From: an uncultured Lachnospiraceae bacterium
GTDB lineage: Bacteria > Bacillota > Clostridia > Lachnospirales > Lachnospiraceae
Reading direction: 5' to 3'
Assembly: GCA_910578645.1 (NCBI GenBank)
Contig: CAJTQI010000008.1
Coordinates: 1-64,000 of the forward strand
DNA length: 64,000 bases
Both the position numbers and the translations under genes were made by a program. Below, piece by piece: positions 17,193-24,460 of the stretch. How positions within the stretch are numbered: position 1 is the first letter of the stretch; each line of letters begins with the position of its first letter. Under the pieces are notes generated by a model that worked only from the letters and a program-made list of their open reading frames with translations, was not told where the DNA came from and did not search any database.

Positions 17193-18122
17193 ATGAAGGT
17201 TTATTTTATGCTGGATGTGGGCGGAACCAATATCAAGGCAGGTGTTTTGTATGAAGACGGGAGCCTGTGGAAAAAAGGGATTCTGAGTTTTGACGCGAAA
17301 TCCAAAGAAAGCAGAGAAGAAATCTTTTGCAACTTTGCCAGTGTACTTGATACACTGGCAGAGGGACTTTCCGATAGACCTGTACAGGCAGGGGGGATTG
17401 GAATGGCTTTTCCCGGACCCTTTGATTATGTGCAGGGAATCAGTCTCATGCAGGGGCTTGATAAATATGATTCCATATACGGCATTCCCATAGCGGAGGA
17501 ATTAGGGAAATATTTTCCTCTCATAAAAAACGGAGCATTGTTTATGGAAGGGCGCCGATTTGCATTTTTGCATGATGTGGAAGCTTTTGCCATGGGAGAG
17601 AGTCACTACGGCGGCGGAAAAGACTGTGAAAAGGTTATGTACCTTTGTATAGGCACGGGAGCCGGTTCGGCGTTCACAAGAAATAGAGAGATATTAAAAG
17701 GCGAGGATGGAACGGTGCCTTCCATGGGGTGGATTTATGACACGCCTTTCCTGGACGGTATCATCGATGATTATCTTTCGGTGAGAGGGCTTGCGGAGCT
17801 TTCCAGGCGGATATTGGGGGAGGCGAAGAGCGGGAAGGAGCTTTTCTCGTTGTGCACGCAAGGGGACAGGGGAGCCCTTGCAGTGTACAGAGAGTTTGGC
17901 ATATGGCTCAAAGAAGCCGTGACGCCTTTTCTGAATCGTTTTGGGCCGGATGGCTTTGTGCTTGGCGGGCAGATTTCCAAGAGTTTTTCTTTCTATGGAG
18001 AAGCATTTGCGGCGGAATGCGCCAGGAGAGGAATCGGTATTTATCTGACGGAGGATACATCCCAAAAAGCCTTGGAAGGGCTGTATGTGCGAATGAAAAA
18101 GGAGCGCGCTCTTACATTGTAA
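17193..18122 (+). CDS. ROK-family sugar kinase
   Basis: 309 residues from ATG 17193, which follows GGGAGGTCGCG; an upstream in-frame ATG at 17172 lacks this. The phosphate-binding signature LDVGGTNIKAGVL is at the N-terminus, with AFPGPFDY and the second phosphate loop LCIGTGAGSAF. The cysteine-rich zinc motif (CxCGxxGC) typical of many ROK kinases is absent. Likely phosphorylates the hexose released by the mannosidase, giving the substrate for the isomerase at 19025. The specific sugar is inferred. Confidence 0.8.
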   Translation: MKVYFMLDVGGTNIKAGVLYEDGSLWKKGILSFDAKSKESREEIFCNFASVLDTLAEGLSDRPVQAGGIGMAFPGPFDYVQGISLMQGLDKYDSIYGIPIAEELGKYFPLIKNGALFMEGRRFAFLHDVEAFAMGESHYGGGKDCEKVMYLCIGTGAGSAFTRNREILKGEDGTVPSMGWIYDTPFLDGIIDDYLSVRGLAELSRRILGEAKSGKELFSLCTQGDRGALAVYREFGIWLKEAVTPFLNRFGPDGFVLGGQISKSFSFYGEAFAAECARRGIGIYLTEDTSQKALEGLYVRMKKERALTL

Positions 18123-18219
18123 TTTTATGTGGTAAATGGTAAAATTATACAGAATGAAGTATATAGGTGGAAGGTTTTGTAAATCTAAGCCATCTAGGGG
18201 TGTAGGCAGGAGGTATATA

Positions 18220-18939
18220 ATGCTGAATAGAGAAAAAGGTGCAGCTCCGCTGTATTCCCAGATTGTAGAAATTATCAGAAGCCAGATTGAGAACGGAGAA
18301 TTTGTAAAAGGAGACCAATTTCTTACGGAGAAAAAGCTTCAGGAGATTTATGGGGTGAGCCGTATTACCGTCAGGCAGGCAATTAATGAACTGGTTAATG
18401 AAGGATATTTGCAATGTTCAAGAGGAGTCGGCACTACGGTAGTCTATGGAAAGATAGATGAGAATCTAAAGAACTTAGTCAGTTTTACGGATGAAATGAA
18501 ACTGCATGGAAAAGTGATGAATACGAGTTATTGTGATATGTCTTTGGTTCATGCCGGGAAAGCGGTGGCAGACCAACTGGAGATTGAACCGGGCGGAGAA
18601 TGCTACCGTCTGGTGAGGGTCAGGAGCGTTGGGGAAGAAGCCATCGTGTACTCCATTACATATCTGAAAAAGACAAGGGAGTATCCTCTGGACACCAGTT
18701 ACTATATGGAATCGCTGTATCAGTTCTTGCAGACAAATTGTAACACGAAAGTGGTAAAGGGGCGGGATACTTTTGAAGCAGTTGCGGCTACGGCCGAGAT
18801 TGGGGAATATTTGTCCATTCCGGAGGGTGTGCCGGTATTTAAAAGGGTGCGCAAAGCCTATGAAGAAAACGGTGATATTGTGGAATACACAATATGCTAT
18901 TATCCGGGGGACAGATATAAATATTCAGTAGAGCTTTGA
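18220..18939 (+). CDS. GntR-family regulator (HutC/UTRA type)
   Basis: 239 residues from ATG 18220 (CAGGAGGTATATA upstream); the longer frame from 18136 has no such site. N-terminal winged helix (PLYSQIVEIIRSQIENGEF, then YGVSRITVRQAINELVNEGYL) and a C-terminal UTRA effector domain (LEIEPGGECYRLVRVRSV, YSITYLKKTREYP). HutC-type GntR proteins usually repress sugar genes and release DNA on binding a sugar phosphate. Lying between the ROK kinase and the isomerase, it gives the mannoside locus a second, intracellular sensor alongside the YesM/YesN pair. Confidence 0.87.
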   Translation: MLNREKGAAPLYSQIVEIIRSQIENGEFVKGDQFLTEKKLQEIYGVSRITVRQAINELVNEGYLQCSRGVGTTVVYGKIDENLKNLVSFTDEMKLHGKVMNTSYCDMSLVHAGKAVADQLEIEPGGECYRLVRVRSVGEEAIVYSITYLKKTREYPLDTSYYMESLYQFLQTNCNTKVVKGRDTFEAVAATAEIGEYLSIPEGVPVFKRVRKAYEENGDIVEYTICYYPGDRYKYSVEL

Positions 18940-19024
18940 TTGTTATTTTTGTGGCATTGGTTATTTGATGTGGGTGTTTAGAGTATAAGCATAAATTTAC
19001 AGATTAGGTAGAACGAGGATTGAT

Positions 19025-20776
19025 ATGGATAATCGATATTTCAAGTATGGCAATTATGACTTGCAGCCATATACTAAGATTAAAGGATATGATAATCATG
19101 CCGTAGAAGGTTATGATGATATGATAATAAGACTTATGCAGGAAACCGGGGCGGGCAAGCGGGTGATAGTCTGTGATTTTTATCCTGGGGTTGACAAGAA
19201 AGAAGTGCTAAAGAACTTATCCCGTCTGAACCCGGTGTTGGTGCTTGAATCCGAAGACTGTGCGGTAGACGAGGAAGGTTTGAATGCGCTGTTCCAGGAT
19301 TATCTTACGCAAGACAGGGTATTTGGATTTATGTGCCATAAGAAATTAGAGGATTGTTTCGTGGAGGAGAAGCTTCAGGAGGCCAGGGGACGGATTGCGG
19401 CGTGCACAGAGGGAGTCGTACTGGTGGCAGGGGTAGGGGCTTCCCTGATTACCCGTGGGGACGTGTATCTTTATTTCGACTTGGCAAGATGGGAAATCCA
19501 GCTTCGTTACCGCGCGGGTATGCCTAATTGGAATTGTACGAATTATGACGCGCCCAACCTGACGAAATATAAAAGGGGATTTTTCGTGGAATGGCGGCTT
19601 GCCGATAAATATAAAAGGCAGAGGTTTGAAGATTTCGACTATGTGGTGGACACCAACAAGAAGGCCAATCCCAAGATGATTACGGGAGAGGCATTCAGGG
19701 AGGCTCTCGGTCAGGTAGCCAGGAGACCTTTCCGCACACAGCCTTATTTCGACCCGGGCGTATGGGGCGGGCATTGGATGCAGCAGGCGTTCGGACTAAG
19801 CCAGGATATGCCCAATTATGCGTGGAGTTTTGACGGTGTACCGGAAGAAAACAGCCTGAATCTGATGTTTGGAGAAATTCTGGTAGAAATACCCGGCATT
19901 GACCTGGTGCTTTACAGGCCGCACCAGCTTTTGGGGGAGAAAGTCCATGCCCGTTTCGGCGCGGAGTTTCCTATCCGCTTTGATTTGTTAGATACAATGG
20001 GAGGCGGGAACCTCTCCCTTCAGGTACATCCGCTGACGGAATATATCCAGGATGCATTCGGCATGAATTACACGCAGGATGAGAGTTATTATATTCTGGA
20101 CTGCGAAGAGGACTCCTGCGTCTATCTGGGCGTGAAAGAAGGCGTGAACCCGGAAGAAATGGAAGCCGATTTGAAGAAGGCTGAGAGGGGCGGGTATGAA
20201 TTTCCGGCAGAGAAGTATGTGAACAAAGTTCCGGTCAAGAAGCACGACCATGTGTTGATTCCGGCGGGAACGGTGCATTGTTCCGGCGCCAATACAATGG
20301 TGCTTGAAATCAGCGCCACGCCCTACATCTTCACGTTTAAAATGTGGGACTGGGGAAGAATCGGACTGGACGGGATTCCAAGGCCCGTACATGTAGGGCA
20401 TGGCATTAATAATATCCAGTGGGACAGGACAATGCCGTGGATTGAGAAGAATCTGATTCACCAGGAGGAGCTTTGCAGGAAGGAAGAAGGAATTACTGTG
20501 GAGCGCACAGGATTACACCAGAGGGAATTTATCGACACATACCGTTATATGCTGACGGAACCGGTGACGTGCACCCAGAATGACAGTGTACATGTGCTCA
20601 ACGTAGTAGAAGGTGAGAAGGCTTCCATAGAAAGCCCCTCAGGGGATTTTGAGCCCTTTGAAGTACATTACGCGGAGACTTTCATGATTCCGGCAAGCGT
20701 GGGAGAATATGTGATTAATCCCACGGGGGCGGCAGAGGGAAAGAAAGTCGGCGTGATTGTGGCTTCGGTCAGGTAG
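19025..20776 (+). CDS. manA: Long class I mannose-6-phosphate isomerase
   Basis: 583 residues, almost twice the usual ~320. The isomerase cupin domain occupies about residues 235-583: metal ligands appear in LSLQVHP (Gln333, His335) and in AGTVHCSGANTMVLEIS. The N-terminal ~230 residues form an extra domain (RVIVCDFYPGVDKKEVL, YLYFDLARWEIQLRYRAGMP) that loosely resembles a nucleoside-kinase fold but shows no Walker A loop. Interconverts mannose 6-phosphate and fructose 6-phosphate, feeding mannose into glycolysis and, in reverse, supplying the GDP-mannose pathway used by gmd/fcl. A terminator follows. Confidence 0.85.
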   Translation: MDNRYFKYGNYDLQPYTKIKGYDNHAVEGYDDMIIRLMQETGAGKRVIVCDFYPGVDKKEVLKNLSRLNPVLVLESEDCAVDEEGLNALFQDYLTQDRVFGFMCHKKLEDCFVEEKLQEARGRIAACTEGVVLVAGVGASLITRGDVYLYFDLARWEIQLRYRAGMPNWNCTNYDAPNLTKYKRGFFVEWRLADKYKRQRFEDFDYVVDTNKKANPKMITGEAFREALGQVARRPFRTQPYFDPGVWGGHWMQQAFGLSQDMPNYAWSFDGVPEENSLNLMFGEILVEIPGIDLVLYRPHQLLGEKVHARFGAEFPIRFDLLDTMGGGNLSLQVHPLTEYIQDAFGMNYTQDESYYILDCEEDSCVYLGVKEGVNPEEMEADLKKAERGGYEFPAEKYVNKVPVKKHDHVLIPAGTVHCSGANTMVLEISATPYIFTFKMWDWGRIGLDGIPRPVHVGHGINNIQWDRTMPWIEKNLIHQEELCRKEEGITVERTGLHQREFIDTYRYMLTEPVTCTQNDSVHVLNVVEGEKASIESPSGDFEPFEVHYAETFMIPASVGEYVINPTGAAEGKKVGVIVASVR

Positions 20777-20849
20777 TGGACGAAGCCGTCGGCAGATTTT
20801 TATTGTGCTGCCAACGCGAGGGAATGTGCTGATATAGAAATGAAACCGG

Positions 20850-20885
20850 AAAAAGACGGAATGCGCAAGCTTCCGTCTTTTTTTG
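20850..20885 (+). terminator. Rho-independent terminator after manA
   Basis: AAAAAGACGGAA (20850-20861) pairs with TTCCGTCTTTTT (20871-20882), continuing into T residues. Ends the mannoside unit. Confidence 0.85.
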
Positions 20886-20901
20886 ACAAAATATACAGAA
20901 T

Positions 20902-20988
20902 ATCTTAAAAAATTACACCCATCTTAAAACAATCCACTAATAATTTCCACCTATCTCAAAAATGTCGGTTGTGTAAAATATCCCAAAA
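20902..20988 (+). promoter_or_regulatory. Repeated ATCTTAAAA-like boxes upstream of third importer
   Basis: Four similar boxes: ATCTTAAAA (20902 and 20921), ATCTCAAAA (20953) and ATCCCAAAA (20980), all on the plus strand. Located 90-170 bases before the binding-protein gene, where an activator of the AraC/YesN type would bind. Low sequence complexity lowers confidence. The rest of the 20886-21074 gap is AT-rich and otherwise unmarked except for the 20-bp block at 21026. Confidence 0.35.
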
Positions 20989-21025
20989 ATATAAAAATAT
21001 TAGTATCCATTATGCTTAAGACCGG

Positions 21026-21045
21026 AAAAAGCAGCGCAGAAATGG
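21026..21045 (+). repeat. 20-bp block, copy 1 (upstream of binding-protein gene)
   Basis: AAAAAGCAGCGCAGAAATGG, identical to 24433-24452. Both copies lie immediately before a gene start in the same operon, this one about 30 bases before the binding-protein start. Confidence 0.8.
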
Positions 21046-21074
21046 TGGAGAAAATGCAAAGGAGGATTGAAAAA

Positions 21075-22487
21075 GTGATGAGAAGAAAAATAGCAAAGTT
21101 TGCGGCGGCAATGACAATGTCCGCGATGGTTGCGGTTTCTTTGGCAGGTTGCGGTAACTCGGGCAACAGGGCGAGTTCCGGCAGTACGGATTCCGTTGTG
21201 GAAAAGAAGGAAGTGGAGGAGCAAGACACAGAGCCTTTGAAAATACCGGATGCGGAGAAGAAGCAGGATGATGCAGCCTCTTTGGCGGAAGATATCGGGC
21301 AGCCTAACGGCGGTGCGCAGGTAAGGCTGTGGCATTATTTTGAGCACGAAGCGAAGGTGTTGAACGCAGTGTGCAAACAGTATAACGAATTACAGTCGGA
21401 TATTTATATTATCCCTACATTTATCTCCCGCGAAGAGTTGATGAAACAGTATACAATCGGCGCGGTATCCGGGGAACTTCCGGACATAGGTATGGTGGAC
21501 TCGCCGGATATGGCCTCTTATATTTCTCTGGGGGTATTTGAAGATATCACGAAATATCTTGAGGGATGGGAAGATTTAGGACAGTTTTATGAAGGTCCTC
21601 TGAGTAGTTGTAAGGACCCTGAGGGTAACCTGTACGGACTTCCGAACAATTCCAACTGTTTGGCAATCCTTTGCAATATGGACATGCTTAAGGCGGCAGG
21701 GTTTGAGAATCCGCCGGCTACATGGGCGGAGTTTAAGCAAGTGTGTGAAGCCACATCTGACCCGGACAATGGCGTATACGGATTTGCGATGTGCTGTATC
21801 AGCAATGAGGAGGGCACATTCCAGTTTATCCCCTGGCTGTACGGTTCAGGAGCCACAGTCGCAAGTGTTGACGGCCCGGAAGCAGTTTCCTCCTTCGCCA
21901 TGTTAAGCGAGTTGGTAAACAATGGGTGGATGAGCAAGGAAGTAGTCAACTGGGGACAGGGAGACGCGCTCAATGCCTGGATTGCAGGCAAGGCGGCGAT
22001 GCTTGAGTCCGGTACATGGCAGATTGCAAACCTGGATGGTGAGTTTAAGGACGCCGTGACATGGGAGTACCAATATGCGCAGTTTCCGGCCAGCGACAAC
22101 GGCACCCAGGCAACGGTCATCGGCGGAGAGAACTTCGGCGTATGCGCAGGCAGCGAATATGCCGCAGAATGTGTAGAGTTCCTGAAATTTATGCAGACGG
22201 CTCAGAACAACGCAGAGTGGTGCGAATTGGCGGGTAAGCTGCCGGTTCGGGCGGATGCCGTTGAACTGAAAGATTTCTGGACGGCGGATGCAAGATATAA
22301 AGTTTTTAATGATTCTATGGAATTTTCGGTGGCAAGAGGGCCTCACGAATCATGGCCGACTATCTCGGAAGCGCTCTATAAGGCTGAACAGGCAGCAATC
22401 TTGGGTGAAAAGACACCCGAGGAAGCCGCGGCAGAAGCGGCGCAGACCATCAAACCGATTCTGGAGAAGGTTCCGCTTCCGGAGTAA
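21075..22487 (+). CDS. Sugar ABC transporter substrate-binding lipoprotein
   Basis: About 470 residues. AAAGGAGG ends 9 bases before GTG 21075 and 12 before ATG 21078; an upstream ATG at 21012 would add 21 residues ahead of the signal peptide. Lipobox VSLAGC, charged linker, then a family 1 solute-binding fold (AQVRLWHYFEHEAKVLNAVC, CNMDMLKAAGFENPPATWAEF, GKAAMLESGTW). First gene of the operon with two permeases, GH31 glycosidase and YesL-type protein, so the ligand is probably an alpha-glucoside or alpha-xyloside. Followed by a stem-loop. Confidence 0.85.
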   Translation: MMRRKIAKFAAAMTMSAMVAVSLAGCGNSGNRASSGSTDSVVEKKEVEEQDTEPLKIPDAEKKQDDAASLAEDIGQPNGGAQVRLWHYFEHEAKVLNAVCKQYNELQSDIYIIPTFISREELMKQYTIGAVSGELPDIGMVDSPDMASYISLGVFEDITKYLEGWEDLGQFYEGPLSSCKDPEGNLYGLPNNSNCLAILCNMDMLKAAGFENPPATWAEFKQVCEATSDPDNGVYGFAMCCISNEEGTFQFIPWLYGSGATVASVDGPEAVSSFAMLSELVNNGWMSKEVVNWGQGDALNAWIAGKAAMLESGTWQIANLDGEFKDAVTWEYQYAQFPASDNGTQATVIGGENFGVCAGSEYAAECVEFLKFMQTAQNNAEWCELAGKLPVRADAVELKDFWTADARYKVFNDSMEFSVARGPHESWPTISEALYKAEQAAILGEKTPEEAAAEAAQTIKPILEKVPLPE

Positions 22488-22508
22488 AGAATGAAATAAT
22501 CTGAGACG

Positions 22509-22544
22509 GGAATGGGCTGTCGCTTCGTGCAGCAGTCCTTTTCC
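22509..22544 (+). terminator. Intercistronic stem-loop after binding-protein gene
   Basis: GGAA and GGGCTGTCGC (from 22514) pair with GCAGCAGTCC (to 22538) and TTCC, with one mismatch and GU pairs. Third occurrence of a stem-loop between binding-protein and permease genes in this window. Confidence 0.55.
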
Positions 22545-22566
22545 ATAAAAGAAGGGGGCATGAAAG

Positions 22567-23460
22567 ATGAAACTGTCTATGGCTGCCAAGAAAAGAAGAG
22601 AAGGTTATTCCTTCATTCTTCCGGGTTTTGCTTACATGATGATAGTGTTGGGATATCCGCTAGTCTATAATGTCATACTGGCATTCAGGGATGTCAATGT
22701 AAAAACATTCAAAGCAGGGACAGATGTGTTTGTAGGACTAAATAATTTTGTTACGTTATTTCACGATAAGACGTTTCTCCTGGTGTTTAGGAATACGTTT
22801 GTATTCACAATCGGGTGTCTTGTGTTCCAGTTTACAATCGGTTTTATTTTTGCAATGTTTTTCTCCAAAAAATTTACCCTTGCGGGGCCTGTCCGGGGCA
22901 TGATTTTAGTCGGATATATGATGCCTATGTCGGTTACGGCCATGCTTGGCAAGAATATATTTGATGTGTCAAGCGGTCTGATGAATGACCTTTTTATGAA
23001 AATCGGACTAATCCGTGCACCTGTGGAATGGCTGCTCAATGGCAGCACTGCCATGGCGGCGGTGATTGCCGTAAACTGTTGGGTCGGGATTCCTTTTAAC
23101 ATGTTACTCTTGACATCCGGGCTTACGGGCATCTCCCAGGATGTGTATGAGAGCGCAGAGGTGGACGGCGCCCACGCAATCCAGCGTTTTATCTACATTA
23201 CGCTGCCTTTGATGAAATCGGCCATCGCCTCCGTGGTGATGCTAGGATTTATCTATACGTTCAAGGCATTTGACCTGCAGTTTGTTATGACAAGCGGCGG
23301 ACCGTTAAATGCAACGGATGTGCTGGGTACATATTCTTATACGCTGTCCTTTACACAGTATGAGTTTTCGATGGGCTCCGCCACGGCAATGGTGTTATTT
23401 TGCTGTCTGTTCATAATTGGTCTGTTCTATCTGAGGGTGATTTCAAGGGAGGATGATTAA
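22567..23460 (+). CDS. Sugar ABC transporter permease (MalF-type)
   Basis: 297 residues, six predicted membrane segments, EAA loop YESAEVDGAHAIQRFIYITLPLM. Start ATG 22567 with GAAGGGGGCATGAAAG upstream. The stop codon is only a base or two before the next permease start, implying translational coupling. Confidence 0.88.
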   Translation: MKLSMAAKKRREGYSFILPGFAYMMIVLGYPLVYNVILAFRDVNVKTFKAGTDVFVGLNNFVTLFHDKTFLLVFRNTFVFTIGCLVFQFTIGFIFAMFFSKKFTLAGPVRGMILVGYMMPMSVTAMLGKNIFDVSSGLMNDLFMKIGLIRAPVEWLLNGSTAMAAVIAVNCWVGIPFNMLLLTSGLTGISQDVYESAEVDGAHAIQRFIYITLPLMKSAIASVVMLGFIYTFKAFDLQFVMTSGGPLNATDVLGTYSYTLSFTQYEFSMGSATAMVLFCCLFIIGLFYLRVISREDD

Positions 23461-23461
23461 G

Positions 23462-24316
23462 ATGGCGAAGAGGGAGAAAATGCTTGCTACAAAACAGGGA
23501 AGGAAAAATCTGGCTAACTGTATTATCGCCGTGATTGTGGCCGTTATTTTTCTGTTCCCGATTTATTGGATTCTGGCCATGTCCTTTAAGTCAGACGCCG
23601 AATCTTTTGGTAAAATAGTAACCTATTATCCCCATGAGTTTACGATAGAGCCGTGGGTTAAAAACTTAAGTGACAGGGAGTTTCTCGCATCCTTAAAAAA
23701 CAGTGTTCTAATTGCCCTTATGTCCATGGTGATGTCTATGCTTTTCGGCGTTCCCGCGGCCTACGGCATGGGGCGCTATAAGGTGCCCGGACAGAAAGTG
23801 TTTATGTTGACTTTCTTAGTGACGCAGATGCTTCCGGCTTCTCTGATGCTGACCCCGATGTACTTGATTTTCAATAAACTGCATCTTCTTGGGACTTACC
23901 AAGGTCCGGCCCTGGCGATTGCCTCCGGCACGGTGCCCTTTATTGTCGTGACGCTAAGGCCCTATTTCAAGAGTGTGCCCACTTCTTTGGATGATGCGGC
24001 AAGAATAGACGGGTGCGGCGTATTCCGCTCTTTTTTTAAAATCATGATTCCGGCCATTAAGACAGGTATTATTACCGTGGTGGTTATCTCGTTCTTAAAC
24101 GGATGGAATGACCTGGCATACTCTATGACATTTAACGTGACGCCGGAGATGAGGCCCCTGACAGCCAATATTTATAAATTTAAGAGCAAATACGGGACGA
24201 AATGGAACTGTATCATGGCATACGGCGCCATTTTGGTATTACCGGTTATCCTGTTGTTTATATTTTTGCAGAAATATATTGTGGGCGGCTTGACTGCGGG
24301 AGCGGTGAAGGAATAA
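23462..24316 (+). CDS. Sugar ABC transporter permease (MalG-type)
   Basis: 284 residues from ATG 23462, nine bases after GGGAGG; an in-frame ATG at 23453 directly abuts the site and overlaps the previous gene. Six predicted membrane segments; EAA loop LDDAARIDGCGVFRSFFKIMIPA. Partner of the 22567 permease. Confidence 0.88.
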   Translation: MAKREKMLATKQGRKNLANCIIAVIVAVIFLFPIYWILAMSFKSDAESFGKIVTYYPHEFTIEPWVKNLSDREFLASLKNSVLIALMSMVMSMLFGVPAAYGMGRYKVPGQKVFMLTFLVTQMLPASLMLTPMYLIFNKLHLLGTYQGPALAIASGTVPFIVVTLRPYFKSVPTSLDDAARIDGCGVFRSFFKIMIPAIKTGIITVVVISFLNGWNDLAYSMTFNVTPEMRPLTANIYKFKSKYGTKWNCIMAYGAILVLPVILLFIFLQKYIVGGLTAGAVKE

Positions 24317-24362
24317 GGTTAAATAAATAATTTTCTATATGATTCAAAATGAAGGTACATAA

Positions 24363-24429
24363 GATTGAAAATTAAAATTTTCAATCGCGAGATTTGTGTC
24401 TGGGCGTTGCCAGCTACAAACTCGATATG
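24363..24429 (+). promoter_or_regulatory. Structured leader before GH31 gene
   Basis: A perfect palindrome GATTGAAAATT/AATTTTCAATC (24363-24386, two-base centre) is followed by a second hairpin in which CGAGATTTGT pairs with ACAAACTCG around an inner CTGG/CCAG stem (to about 24424). The 20-bp block and ribosome-binding site come next. Could be an operator plus attenuator, or an RNA-processing site separating transporter and enzyme expression. Confidence 0.5.
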
Positions 24430-24432
24430 TGC

Positions 24433-24452
24433 AAAAAGCAGCGCAGAAATGG
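24433..24452 (+). repeat. 20-bp block, copy 2 (upstream of GH31 gene)
   Basis: AAAAAGCAGCGCAGAAATGG, identical to 21026-21045. Its last bases run into the GGAG ribosome-binding site of the GH31 gene. Confidence 0.8.
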
Positions 24453-24460
24453 AGTAAAAC

